DNA of 64,000 nt from CBDCWA01 sp965223255. GTDB taxonomy: Bacteria; Pseudomonadota; Alphaproteobacteria; Rhizobiales; Hyphomicrobiaceae. Where the stretch lies: NCBI GenBank assembly GCA_965223255.1, contig CBDCWA010000004.1:1426001-1490000 (forward strand), in the 5' to 3' direction. A model generated the notes under the pieces. The model did not search any database. It saw nothing but the letters and a program-made list of their open reading frames with translations, and had not been told where the DNA came from. Position numbers and translations under genes: made by a program. Of this stretch, positions 26,531 through 35,333 are shown one piece after another (the first letter of the stretch is position 1; every line of letters starts with the position of its first letter).

Positions 26531-27688
26531 ATGTCGGCCGATACCGACTACAGCGACATCCGCGATGCCGTGCGCGCGTTATGTGAAACGTTCCCTCCCG
26601 ACTATCATCGCAGGATCGATGCCGAGCGCGGCTATCCGGAAGAATTCGTTGCGGCATTGACCAAGGCCGGCTGGCTCGCTGCGTTGATCCCTGAGGAATT
26701 TGGCGGCTCCGGTCTCGGCCTGACAGAGGCCTCCATCATCATGGAGGAAATCAATCGCTCCGGCGGCAATTCCGGTGCCTGCCACGGCCAAATGTACAAT
26801 ATGGGCACACTTTTGCGGCACGGCTCCGAAGCGCAAAAACAGCATTACTTGCCACAAATTGCACGCGGCGAACTCCGGCTGCAATCAATGGGTGTCACCG
26901 AGCCGACGACGGGTACTGACACAACCAAGATCAAAACGACGGCCGTTCGAAACGGCGACCGGTATGTTATCAACGGTCAAAAGGTCTGGATCAGCCGTGT
27001 CCAGCATTCCGATTTGATGATCCTGCTTGCACGGACCACGCCGCTGAGCGAGGTTAAAAAGAAATCGGAAGGCCTGTCGATCTTCATCGTCGATTTACGC
27101 GAGGCGATCGGCAACGGCATGACCGTGCAACCGATTCCGAACATGGTCAATCACGAGACCAACGAACTGTTCTTCGACAATCTCGAAATCCCGTCCGAGA
27201 ACCTGATCGGCGAAGAAGGACAGGGCTTTAAGTATATTCTCGACGGCCTCAACGCTGAGCGCACACTCATTGCGGCAGAATGCATCGGCGACGGCTATTG
27301 GTTCATTGACAAAGTGACGGCTTATGCGAAGCAACGCGTTGTCTTTGACCGGCCAATCGGCCAGAACCAGGGTGTCCAATTCCCGATTGCCGAAAGCTAC
27401 ATCGAGGTCGAAGCGGCAAGCCTAATGCGCTTCGAGGCCTGTCGCCTGTTTGACGCGCGCCAATCGTGCGGCGCGCAAGCCAACATGGCAAAGTACCTTG
27501 CAGCCAAAGCGTCGTGGGAGGCCGCCAACGCCTGTCTCCAATTTCATGGCGGTTACGGCTTTGCATCCGAATACGATATCGAACGCAAGTTCCGTGAGAC
27601 TCGCCTGTACCAGGTCGCGCCGATCTCAACCAACCTCATTCTTTCCTACGTTGCCGAGCATATCCTCGGCCTGCCGAGGTCATTTTAA
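26531..27688 (+). CDS. Acyl-CoA dehydrogenase
   Basis: 385-aa FAD enzyme that makes an alpha,beta double bond in an acyl-CoA. It has LIPEEFGGSGLGLTEA, the FAD-binding VTEPTTGTDTTKIKTTA and WISRVQHSD blocks, the mid-domain ERTLIAAECIGDG helix, and the C-terminal QFHGGYGFASEYDIERKFRETR segment around the cofactor and dimer interface. ATG 26531 has GGAG six bases upstream and gives the normal length, although the frame is open another 94 codons. Its stop overlaps the start of the CoA-transferase gene (TAATG), so the two act together, probably activating and oxidising an organic acid. Confidence 0.93.
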   Translation: MSADTDYSDIRDAVRALCETFPPDYHRRIDAERGYPEEFVAALTKAGWLAALIPEEFGGSGLGLTEASIIMEEINRSGGNSGACHGQMYNMGTLLRHGSEAQKQHYLPQIARGELRLQSMGVTEPTTGTDTTKIKTTAVRNGDRYVINGQKVWISRVQHSDLMILLARTTPLSEVKKKSEGLSIFIVDLREAIGNGMTVQPIPNMVNHETNELFFDNLEIPSENLIGEEGQGFKYILDGLNAERTLIAAECIGDGYWFIDKVTAYAKQRVVFDRPIGQNQGVQFPIAESYIEVEAASLMRFEACRLFDARQSCGAQANMAKYLAAKASWEAANACLQFHGGYGFASEYDIERKFRETRLYQVAPISTNLILSYVAEHILGLPRSF

Positions 27689-28779
27689 TGGGACTACCAC
27701 TTGAAGGTCTGCAGGTTGTCGCGATCGAACAGGCGGTCGCAGCACCATTTGCCACATCCCGTCTGGCAGATGCGGGTGCCCATGTCATCAAGGTCGAGCG
27801 GCCTGAAGGTGATTTTGCTCGCGGCTATGACGCCGCCGCCAAGGGACAATCGAGTTACTTCGTCTGGCTCAATCGGGGCAAAAAAAGCGTGATGCTGGAT
27901 CTGACGACGGCAGAGGGCCAGGCAACGCTTAGAATTCTACTGGAGAAGGCGGACGTCGTTGTCCAGAATCTGAAACCGGGCGCATTGTCTCGACTGGGCA
28001 TCGACATCGCGCACTTGCGCCGCGATTTCCCCAGACTCATCACCTGCTCGATAAGCGGTTTCGGCGAAACTGGCCCAATGGCCGGCCGAAAGGCCTATGA
28101 TCTTTTGATCCAGGCGGAATCGGGCCTCTCTTCGATTACCGGAGGGCCGTCGGAACCCGCCCGTGTCGGTATCTCCATCGTCGATATTGCCACCGGCGCC
28201 ACCGCCTATGCCGCGATCCTTGAGGCTCTGATCCGCCGCAGCATCACCGGTCAGGGCACCGAGGTCTCACTTTCGATGTTTGACGTCATGGCAGACTGGC
28301 TCACCGTCCCGCTGCTGAACCACGAGGGCGGAAACAGCCCTCAGCGCATCGGCCTCGCTCACCCCTCGATTGCACCTTATGGCGTGTTCCAACCCAAATC
28401 TGGTCCACCCATCTTGATCTCCATTCAAAGCGACCGGGAATGGATCAGACTGTGTTCTGACTTTCTTGGCGATGCGGCTCTGGGTACCGATCCACGCTTC
28501 GCCACCAACCTATCGCGCGTCAAAAACCGTGGCGAAACCGATGCGCTGGTTGCTGCCACTTTCGCTAAGTACGACGCAGAGACGGCAATTGAGCGACTGT
28601 CAAAGGCCGACATTGCGCTTGCAACAGTCAATGATATGGCCGGCCTTTCAAAACATCCGCATCTGCGCCGCATTACAGTGGAGAGCCCCAATGGCCCGGT
28701 TTCAATTCCCGCTCCGGGCGCCGTCTTTGACGGTGAGGAGCGCACCTATGGCGCGGTGCCTGGCTTAGGTGAGGGTTAA
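27688..28779 (+). CDS. CaiB/BaiF family CoA-transferase
   Basis: 363-aa family III CoA-transferase, which moves CoA between carboxylic acids without a covalent-CoA pool. Seen are the N-terminal VVAIEQAVAAPFATSRLADAG, the VIKVERPEGDFAR and NRGKKSVMLDL blocks, VVVQNLKPGAL, and KAYDLLIQAESG with the catalytic Asp (~residue 136). It is slightly shorter than carnitine or formyl-CoA enzymes. It overlaps the acyl-CoA dehydrogenase stop by one base, so the substrate acid is probably loaded with CoA here and then oxidised there. The specific acid is not evident. Confidence 0.92.
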   Translation: MGLPLEGLQVVAIEQAVAAPFATSRLADAGAHVIKVERPEGDFARGYDAAAKGQSSYFVWLNRGKKSVMLDLTTAEGQATLRILLEKADVVVQNLKPGALSRLGIDIAHLRRDFPRLITCSISGFGETGPMAGRKAYDLLIQAESGLSSITGGPSEPARVGISIVDIATGATAYAAILEALIRRSITGQGTEVSLSMFDVMADWLTVPLLNHEGGNSPQRIGLAHPSIAPYGVFQPKSGPPILISIQSDREWIRLCSDFLGDAALGTDPRFATNLSRVKNRGETDALVAATFAKYDAETAIERLSKADIALATVNDMAGLSKHPHLRRITVESPNGPVSIPAPGAVFDGEERTYGAVPGLGEG

Positions 28780-28831
28780 GCCGGATTGCAGTATGCACAC
28801 ACGCCCTCTCCACGCCGAACCTCACCACCGC

Positions 28832-29785
28832 TCAATTGTCATAAAACTTCGCAGGATCAACCAGGTCGTTATCGGTAAGTCCTCTGATAGCGGCATCCAC
28901 CATCGCAACACGGGTCTCTTCAGTACTGGCACCGATATGCGGCGTCGCCAACAGATTGGGATTTTTAAGGAGGCGGTCACAGATCGCTGGTTCAATCGCA
29001 AACACATCAAAGCAGGCCGCGGTCAGCGCACCACTTTCGAGACGTTCGGCAAGTGCGTCTTCATCCACGATCTCACCCCGGGACGTATTGATCAGCACAC
29101 AATCCGTCCTGAGCCTGTCGAGCACATCAGCGTTGTAAAGCCCGCGGGTCGACTTGGTCTTTGGCAAATGCAATGTCAACACTTCCGAACGGGCGAGAAG
29201 CTCATCGAACGAAACCGGCTCGATAGCGTTAGCGCGATAGAAGTCCGCATAGTCCTTGAGATCGCAGGCCAGAATTTCACAATCGAACGGCTTCAACAGG
29301 CGCACGAGCTCCTTGCCGATATTTCCACAACCATGGATCCCAACGGTTCGCCTGGTCAAAAATCGCCCGTTACGATTACGCGGACGTTCACCGTTGCGCA
29401 TTGCCTGATTGAGCGGCGAAATCCACCGCAAGGCGGCAATCATGAATGCGATCGTCAATTCGGCAACAGCTAGTTTGTTGACACCAAATGTATAGCCAAA
29501 TCTAATACCGTGCGCCTTGAGCGCGTCGAAATCAATTTTCTCGCAACCCGCTCCCCATTTGGAAATGACCTTCAATTCCGGCAAGCTCGAAAGCACTTTG
29601 TCGGTAATCGGTTCGAAACCAATGACCGCGGCATCGTGGCCTTTGAGAAAGGCGATCAGGTCGTCTTGATTATCCATCCGCGGACCGTCCCACAACTTGG
29701 CGTCCGGATAAGCATCAATCATTCTCTGCCGCATCACCGGATGGGCACACAACGAATTCGCAGCAACAGCCAGCTTCTTGATCAT
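28832..29785 (-). CDS. D-2-hydroxyacid dehydrogenase (phosphoglycerate-dehydrogenase-like)
   Basis: 317-aa NAD-dependent enzyme interconverting a 2-hydroxy acid and a 2-oxo acid. The nucleotide loop is VGIHGCGNIGKELV; the catalytic Arg is in INTSRGEIVDEDAL, Glu in FAIEPAI and His in ATPHIGAST. The substrate-binding block VISKWGAGCEKIDFDAL is typical of phosphoglycerate-dehydrogenase relatives. ATG 29785 is chosen because the family's N-terminus (MIKKLAVAANSL) begins there; the open frame upstream is basic and unlike the family. It is convergent with the CoA-transferase gene and may serve the same pathway. Confidence 0.9.
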   Translation of the reverse strand: MIKKLAVAANSLCAHPVMRQRMIDAYPDAKLWDGPRMDNQDDLIAFLKGHDAAVIGFEPITDKVLSSLPELKVISKWGAGCEKIDFDALKAHGIRFGYTFGVNKLAVAELTIAFMIAALRWISPLNQAMRNGERPRNRNGRFLTRRTVGIHGCGNIGKELVRLLKPFDCEILACDLKDYADFYRANAIEPVSFDELLARSEVLTLHLPKTKSTRGLYNADVLDRLRTDCVLINTSRGEIVDEDALAERLESGALTAACFDVFAIEPAICDRLLKNPNLLATPHIGASTEETRVAMVDAAIRGLTDNDLVDPAKFYDN

Positions 29786-30058
29786 ATACCTTTGCTCCCA
29801 AACGGTCCGTCGATTTGGCATGATGTGGTATTGTAGGCTTCGCACAACATATCGTATCGCCGCCGCCAATTCCAATCCAATGACCTGTCTAAATGGACGC
29901 AAGAGACTTGCCGCGAACGGACGCGCGAACGACCGGCGGACCAGGCTGCGACTGATTCTCCGGTGACTTGCCAACTCGCACCGGTTCGTAGAGTGTCGGC
30001 ATAGACTTCAAACGTTCATTTGTTGAATTCGACGCATTGTCGTTTTGGGAGACTGCTT

Positions 30059-30634
30059 GTGGACCTACTCATGAACATCCTGTTGAACATGTTCGAGTTC
30101 CTCGGGATCAACCACGCCAATCAGATCATAATCTTCATAATAATCTTGGCGTTGGGCATCATGTATAAGCTGCGCGAGATGGCACTCTGGGTTGTTCTAT
30201 TTTTTTTGGCGATTATGGGCGTCTCGCTTGCGACGGCTATCTACCAGATTGCATTCAACGCCCGCGCGCAATGCGTTTATACTTACGACGCTACCAAACC
30301 CGTCATCCCCCATAGTTCGACACGTAAGCTCGAATGGAGCGAAATTCGCAATCTGAATTGTCCATCGCTTTGGGTGGCGCGCAATGAGATATTTTATCGT
30401 GCCGGCTATTGTTTCTTTTCGCCCACCGGCTATTCGTACTTTGAGCATGGTGGGCGCAAGTGCAACCACGAAGTCGAGGGCCCAAAGTCTGGTGTAGCCT
30501 GGAACAACATAAAATCACTGGGGCGCCTTGCGAGGCGCAAGGGCTGCCGTCTTCCACCCGCGAGCTGCCGCGATTTCTCGAGAGTGGGGGCATCGAAACT
30601 CATCATCAATCGCCCACCGCTAAAAGCGGATTAG
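30059..30634 (+). CDS. Membrane-anchored YARHG-like protein
   Basis: About 191-aa protein. Two hydrophobic segments near the N-terminus (NQIIIFIIILALGIMY and ALWVVLFFLAIMGVSL) place it in the inner membrane, followed by a periplasmic domain with LWVARNEIFYRAGYCFFS, the pattern of the YARHG domain (R-N-x-I-x-x-R-x-G), here with Ala in place of the usual His. GTG 30059 is chosen because GGGAG lies seven bases upstream; TTG 30020 and ATG 30071 are alternatives. YARHG domains occur in extracellular peptidase-like proteins and have no settled role. It is followed 53 bp later by two M15-type genes, so it may share their wall-related function. Confidence 0.7.
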   Translation: MDLLMNILLNMFEFLGINHANQIIIFIIILALGIMYKLREMALWVVLFFLAIMGVSLATAIYQIAFNARAQCVYTYDATKPVIPHSSTRKLEWSEIRNLNCPSLWVARNEIFYRAGYCFFSPTGYSYFEHGGRKCNHEVEGPKSGVAWNNIKSLGRLARRKGCRLPPASCRDFSRVGASKLIINRPPLKAD

Positions 30635-30687
30635 TGCCGCAAAAATCTGCTACCGGATTAGATTCACGACGTCGACAGGATGATTGA

Positions 30688-31512
30688 GTGACCCAGATAT
30701 CAATTCCCTCAAAGTGGCCTTGCTGCATTGTATTTGCTGTGTCGATTGCGATCACAGCCACGACAACCGCTCATGCTGAAATCGTCTCTCTTAGCGAGAA
30801 ATTGGACATCCTTGTCAACAGTTATCCCGCCACGATAGCAAAGCATAACGGCAACGTCCTCGTGCTCAAGAATGGAAGCAAACTTCAGATCGATGATGGG
30901 AAAAAGAAGACCCATCCCGAAAAACTTGCGCAGGGCGACATCGAAGACTCATTGCTGCAAATCTATCCGATTGGAAAATGCCGTTTTGATGCCGGCGTCG
31001 TGAACGTTGAGCCTGGCCGGATTCGCAACGAAACCCTGCTTCGCCATCTCTATGGACAGACAAAATCCGAGGTTCAAAAAAACCTCACAACAATTGACTG
31101 GTTCGGCCGCAAACTTCCGGTGACAAAACGCCATGGAGCAGCAACCGCCTTGAATAGGGTGAAGCATGAGCTGCAATCACTTCCCGTGCGCTTTGCGAAA
31201 TTCTTCATCAAGTCAGCCGGATCCTTTAACTGGCGCCCCATAGCCGGCACGAACCGGCTGAGTGTTCACAGTTTTGCAGCGGCAATCGACCTCAACATAG
31301 ACTTTGCCGATTATTGGCGATGGGCCGGCGGCAAACCCGGTAACGTACCGAAATATGTCAATAAGATACCAAGTGAAATTGTCGAAATTTTCGAGCGTCA
31401 TGGCTTCATTTGGGGTGGCAAGTGGTATCACTTCGACACAATGCATTTCGAATATCGCCCAGAGCTCATCGCCATCGCGCGGCTAGCCGAAAAACGCGGA
31501 TGCAAAAGATGA
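30688..31512 (+). CDS. Secreted M15-family D,D-carboxypeptidase-like metallopeptidase
   Basis: 274-aa protein with a signal peptide (residues ~1-30, ending TTTAHA-E). The zinc motif is SVHSFAAAID (His194, Asp201), close to the M15 pattern S-x-H-x-x-G-x-A-x-D but with Ala where Gly is usual. The second half FIWGGKWYHFDTMHFEYRPE carries the likely catalytic acid and His253. VanY/VanX-type enzymes of this family cut D-Ala-D-Ala or peptide ends in the cell wall. The start is GTG at 30688, with AGGA seven bases ahead. It overlaps the next gene by ATGA. Confidence 0.87.
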   Translation: MTQISIPSKWPCCIVFAVSIAITATTTAHAEIVSLSEKLDILVNSYPATIAKHNGNVLVLKNGSKLQIDDGKKKTHPEKLAQGDIEDSLLQIYPIGKCRFDAGVVNVEPGRIRNETLLRHLYGQTKSEVQKNLTTIDWFGRKLPVTKRHGAATALNRVKHELQSLPVRFAKFFIKSAGSFNWRPIAGTNRLSVHSFAAAIDLNIDFADYWRWAGGKPGNVPKYVNKIPSEIVEIFERHGFIWGGKWYHFDTMHFEYRPELIAIARLAEKRGCKR

Positions 31513-32213
31513 TCATCTCATCCACGAAAGTCGTTAAGCTTGCTCTAAAGTCAGTCCAGTTAGGCATCATCGTTACCGGCTTTGTTTTACCCATACTCGC
31601 TGTCACCAACCAGGCATCCGGTGCCGAGCTTGTGCTGAGATCACTTCAACCAGCCGGGTCTGCCAACGGCGAGCCGCAAGTGCTACCGGATTGTGCAAAT
31701 AGTGCGCTCAAAATTTCACCCTGCCAGCGCGTAGCGAAAAGTTGGCTGAGACATTTAAATGGTCGCGCGCCGGCATTTGTAAACGCTTTTCGCGCAGCAG
31801 GTTATAAAGACAAAGTCCACATTGTCGTGCTGGATTGCAGCGCAGGCATTTTCAACAATCGAAAGACGATTGGCGGCTACAGAAACAGCCGTCACGCTTA
31901 TGGAGAAGCCTGCGACGGCAGCTTTGTCCGGGTCAATGCCATCACCTTTCGCTACCGCAAAGCCGTCACCGACAAAGAAAGCCAGGATAGACGCTTCTTT
32001 GTGGCGTTTCTTGATGGATGGGGGGATTTAGGGCCAGGTTGTATTCCCGAAAAAGGCTATAAGGTATTGGGATTAAATGTTGGATGCCGCCCTATACTCG
32101 TCGACAACTGCGGCGTGATAGATTGGCGCGAACGCGGACCCAGAAGCCAATATGGCAGCACTTACCATCTCTCGTTCTGCAATTACGCAAATCCTGCCCG
32201 CGCCTATGAGTAA
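31509..32213 (+). CDS. Secreted protein with an M15-like zinc motif
   Basis: 234-aa secreted protein (signal peptide to about residue 38, NQASGAE). It contains SRHAYGEACDG (His129, Asp136), which matches the H-x-x-G-x-A-x-D zinc motif of M15 peptidases and extensin-like domains. A late GSTYHLSFCN may supply the third ligand, replacing the usual H-x-H. Several cysteines suggest disulfides. The start is taken at the ATGA overlap with the preceding peptidase gene (31509); ATG 31500 is equally possible. Translational coupling implies that the two proteins act together in the periplasm. Whether it is an active enzyme is unsure. Confidence 0.7.
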   Translation: MIISSTKVVKLALKSVQLGIIVTGFVLPILAVTNQASGAELVLRSLQPAGSANGEPQVLPDCANSALKISPCQRVAKSWLRHLNGRAPAFVNAFRAAGYKDKVHIVVLDCSAGIFNNRKTIGGYRNSRHAYGEACDGSFVRVNAITFRYRKAVTDKESQDRRFFVAFLDGWGDLGPGCIPEKGYKVLGLNVGCRPILVDNCGVIDWRERGPRSQYGSTYHLSFCNYANPARAYE

Positions 32214-32299
32214 TAGCGGGATCATCCACACCTTCCATTAATCTGCACCAATCTATGCCCTAGCAGACATTTCGTTGGCACGGTTTTTCGCCTAGACTG

Positions 32300-33682
32300 A
32301 TGAACATGCTAAGCCCGCTTGCGAATAGGACCTATGCCCAACTCTTTAGCGCGCAACTGATTGCGCTCATCGGCACGGGCGTGACCACCGTGGCGCTTGC
32401 CCTTCTCGCCTACGAATTGGCCGGAAAGGACGCCGGCCAGGTCTTAGGACTTGCCCTTGCCATCAAGATGGTGGCCTATGTTTGCCTGTCGCCGCTCGCA
32501 GGCAGCATTGCACCAAGATTCTCACGCCGCAGCTACCTGGTCGTCCTGGATATTGCCCGCGCCGGTTTGGTCTTGTGCCTACCGTTCGTCACCGCCGCCT
32601 GGCAGATCTATCTCTTGGTCTTCTTGATGCAAATCTGCTCGGCAGCCTTCGTTCCCGTCTTCCAAGCAACAATTCCGGATGTCTTGGACAGCGAAGAAGA
32701 ATACACCAAGGCCCTCTCACTTTCGCGCCTTGCCTACGATCTCGAGAACCTCGCAAGTCCGACATTGGCGGCAATTGCCCTGCTGTTCATCAGCTTCGAG
32801 GCCTTGTTCGCCGTCAATGCGGTTGCTTTCCTGATCTCTGCCGGTCTGATTGTGACGGCCACACTGCCAGCCGACCAGGCGCCAAGGACCGGCGGTGCAA
32901 TTTGGTCGAAAACATTATTTGGCGTGCAAGCCTATCTCTTGACGCCGCGATTGCGCGGGCTCCTTGCAGGATCCATGGTCGCGGCTGCCGGCGGTGCAAT
33001 GGTCTTGGTGAACACTGTGGTTTTCGCACGCGGCCTGCACGCGGAAGGAGAGCATGGCACCGCCATCTTACTCGCGGCATTCGGCGCCGGCTCCATGGCC
33101 GCCGCCTTCGCGACACCAACGCTTCTCGCCTATGTCAGCGAAAAAATAGTAATGATTTCGAGCGGCATCCTGATCACGCTAAGTCTCGCTGCGACCAGCT
33201 TCCTGCCAACATACATTTGGATGCTGGTCTTATGGGCCACCATAGGGTGCGGTTACTCCGCCATCCAGCTTCTGTCCGGTCGGCTATTGCGCAGATCGTC
33301 CGACATCGCCAGTCGTCCATCATATTTTGCCGCTCACTTCGCGCTATCGCATTTCTGCTGGCTGATAACTTATCCCCTCGCAGGATTACTCGGCAGCAAT
33401 TTCGGTTTGGCGTTTGCGTCAACCGTCTTGTGTTGCATTGCCGTGGCAGCGACGGCAATGGTCATACTCCATTTGCCCCACCAAGATGCAATCGAGCTTG
33501 AGCACGTTCACCAGGCAACCACTGGTGATCACGACCACGTGCACGACGAGCATCATCAGCACGACCATAAAGGGTGGGAAGGCCCGGAGCCGCATCGCCA
33601 TCCCCATTATCATTCTGAGATCCGCCACCGTCATCATTTTGTCATCGACGACAATCACACCCGCTGGCCCCACCGCAATTGA
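32300..33682 (+). CDS. MFS transporter with a histidine-rich C-terminal tail (NreB-like)
   Basis: 460-aa major facilitator protein with 12 hydrophobic segments in the first ~395 residues (RFSRRSYLVVLDIARAG after TM2) and then a tail of ~70 residues with about 20 His plus many Asp and Glu, e.g. HDHVHDEHHQHDH. Such tails are typical of divalent-metal exporters such as the nickel-resistance protein NreB, so efflux of Ni, Co or Zn is likely. It is followed 200 bp later by a chromate transporter on the same strand, which supports a metal-resistance role. No metalloregulator gene is adjacent. Confidence 0.82.
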   Translation: MNMLSPLANRTYAQLFSAQLIALIGTGVTTVALALLAYELAGKDAGQVLGLALAIKMVAYVCLSPLAGSIAPRFSRRSYLVVLDIARAGLVLCLPFVTAAWQIYLLVFLMQICSAAFVPVFQATIPDVLDSEEEYTKALSLSRLAYDLENLASPTLAAIALLFISFEALFAVNAVAFLISAGLIVTATLPADQAPRTGGAIWSKTLFGVQAYLLTPRLRGLLAGSMVAAAGGAMVLVNTVVFARGLHAEGEHGTAILLAAFGAGSMAAAFATPTLLAYVSEKIVMISSGILITLSLAATSFLPTYIWMLVLWATIGCGYSAIQLLSGRLLRRSSDIASRPSYFAAHFALSHFCWLITYPLAGLLGSNFGLAFASTVLCCIAVAATAMVILHLPHQDAIELEHVHQATTGDHDHVHDEHHQHDHKGWEGPEPHRHPHYHSEIRHRHHFVIDDNHTRWPHRN

Positions 33683-33884
33683 CCGCTGACCAATATCATT
33701 GCGCCTGCCGTTGATGCATAACGCAGCCGGGCACGAGGTCTCCTGCTCCAGTTGACAACAACATATGTCCGAGCCCCATATGGACCGGCGGGCCACACCC
33801 GGCGACCTCTGACGGCAAGGTCCATTGTTCCGGTCCAATTACCGTCACGGAATCATCATTCTGCTTTTAGAAAGGCGGGCGCAT

Positions 33885-35198
33885 ATGGCGGCCGACACGA
33901 CTGATACCATCCCAAATTCTGTCACACCGTCACTTGCAGAGGCCGTGAAGACGTGGTGGCGCATCGGGATACTCTCGTTTGGCGGACCGACAGCGCAAAT
34001 TGCGCTGATGCACAAGGTAATTGTCGATGAAAAAAAGTGGCTAAGCGAACGCCAATATTTGAATGCCCTAAGCTTTTGCATGTTGTTGCCGGGCCCCGAA
34101 GCAATGCAGCTTGCCACCTATGCCGGCTGGCGTCTGCATGGCCTCGTGGGCGGCCTAGCGGCTGGCTTGTTGTTTGTTTTGCCAGGCGCAGCCATCGTTC
34201 TCACCCTCGCGATGATCTATGCCGCTTTTGGAAATGTGCCTGTCGTCACCGCCATATTCTTTGGCATCAAAGCAGCGGTACTCGTTATCGTCATCGAGGC
34301 GCTACTTAGGATTTCCAAGCGCGCGCTAAGTCAAAACGCACATTGGCTCATAGCGGCAGGCTCATTCTTGGCAATCTTTTTCGCCGGTCTGCCATTTCCT
34401 TTGATCATCACCGTCGCAGCCGCGATCGGCTTTTTGCAGGGCGATAGCGATACCCACGAGGCACATGCCACACCAGCCAAGGTTCCGCTATCAAAAACGG
34501 TGACCACCATCGCCAGCTGGCTCGCGATCTGGCTCCTCCCGCTCTTGATTCTGGCGCATGCTCTTGGCACGACGCATGTCCTCGTCCAACTTGGCTGGTT
34601 CTTCTCCAAGCTCGCCGTTGTAACATTCGGTGGCGCCTATGCTGTGCTTGCCTATATGGGACAGGATGTTGTGGTTCATCATGGCTGGCTTGAAGCTGGC
34701 CAGATGATGGACGGCCTGGGGCTTGCCGAGACCACACCTGGCCCACTGATCCTCGTTACTGAATTCGTTGGCTATCTGGCTGCCTATCGCCATGGCGGCG
34801 AACCAGCTCATTTTGTTGGGCTTGCTGGCGCCCTCGTGGCCCTTTGGGCAACGTTTGCACCGTGCTTTCTCTGGATCTTTGCGGGCGCGCCGTATATCGA
34901 GTGGATCATTGCCCAGCCCAGATTGCGGGGGGCACTCTCTGCAATCACGGCTGCCGTAGTTGGCGTTATATTGAACTTGGCCGTCTGGTTTGCGCTGCAC
35001 GTGTTTTTTGCAAAGGTGGACCATATTGAGACAATGGGCCTAAGACTGTGGGTCCCTCAACTGCAAACCCTTGATTGGCGTGTGGTTGCGCTGTCAGTTA
35101 TCAGCGGCCTTTTGCTGCTTCGGCTGCATTGGAGCATTGCATGGGTCATCGCCTTTGCTGCGGCTCTCGGGCTCGCCGTGAAAATGTCCGGCATTTAG
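33885..35198 (+). CDS. Chromate transporter, long-chain ChrA type
   Basis: 437-aa inner-membrane protein made of two homologous halves. Each half has the family's FGG block: SFGGPTAQIALMHKVIVDE in the first and TFGGAYAVLAYMGQDVVV in the second, followed by LLPGPEAMQLATYAGW and ETTPGPLILVTEFVGY. ChrA proteins export chromate; some relatives move other oxyanions. ATG 33885 gives the normal length, and the frame is open 20 codons further upstream. It follows the His-tailed MFS gene. The two halves point to the full-length (CHR) form rather than the split one. Confidence 0.92.
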   Translation: MAADTTDTIPNSVTPSLAEAVKTWWRIGILSFGGPTAQIALMHKVIVDEKKWLSERQYLNALSFCMLLPGPEAMQLATYAGWRLHGLVGGLAAGLLFVLPGAAIVLTLAMIYAAFGNVPVVTAIFFGIKAAVLVIVIEALLRISKRALSQNAHWLIAAGSFLAIFFAGLPFPLIITVAAAIGFLQGDSDTHEAHATPAKVPLSKTVTTIASWLAIWLLPLLILAHALGTTHVLVQLGWFFSKLAVVTFGGAYAVLAYMGQDVVVHHGWLEAGQMMDGLGLAETTPGPLILVTEFVGYLAAYRHGGEPAHFVGLAGALVALWATFAPCFLWIFAGAPYIEWIIAQPRLRGALSAITAAVVGVILNLAVWFALHVFFAKVDHIETMGLRLWVPQLQTLDWRVVALSVISGLLLLRLHWSIAWVIAFAAALGLAVKMSGI

Positions 35199-35333
35199 AC
35201 CCACTGTATAAAATGCATTGGCGCACGTCGCGCATCAGCGGCCAACAATAAACAGCGCCAAAACAAGTGTCCACACAACGCCCAGGCAAATTTCAGCTCA
35301 TCGCGCTGCAATTGCAGTTGACAGCACGTGCTA

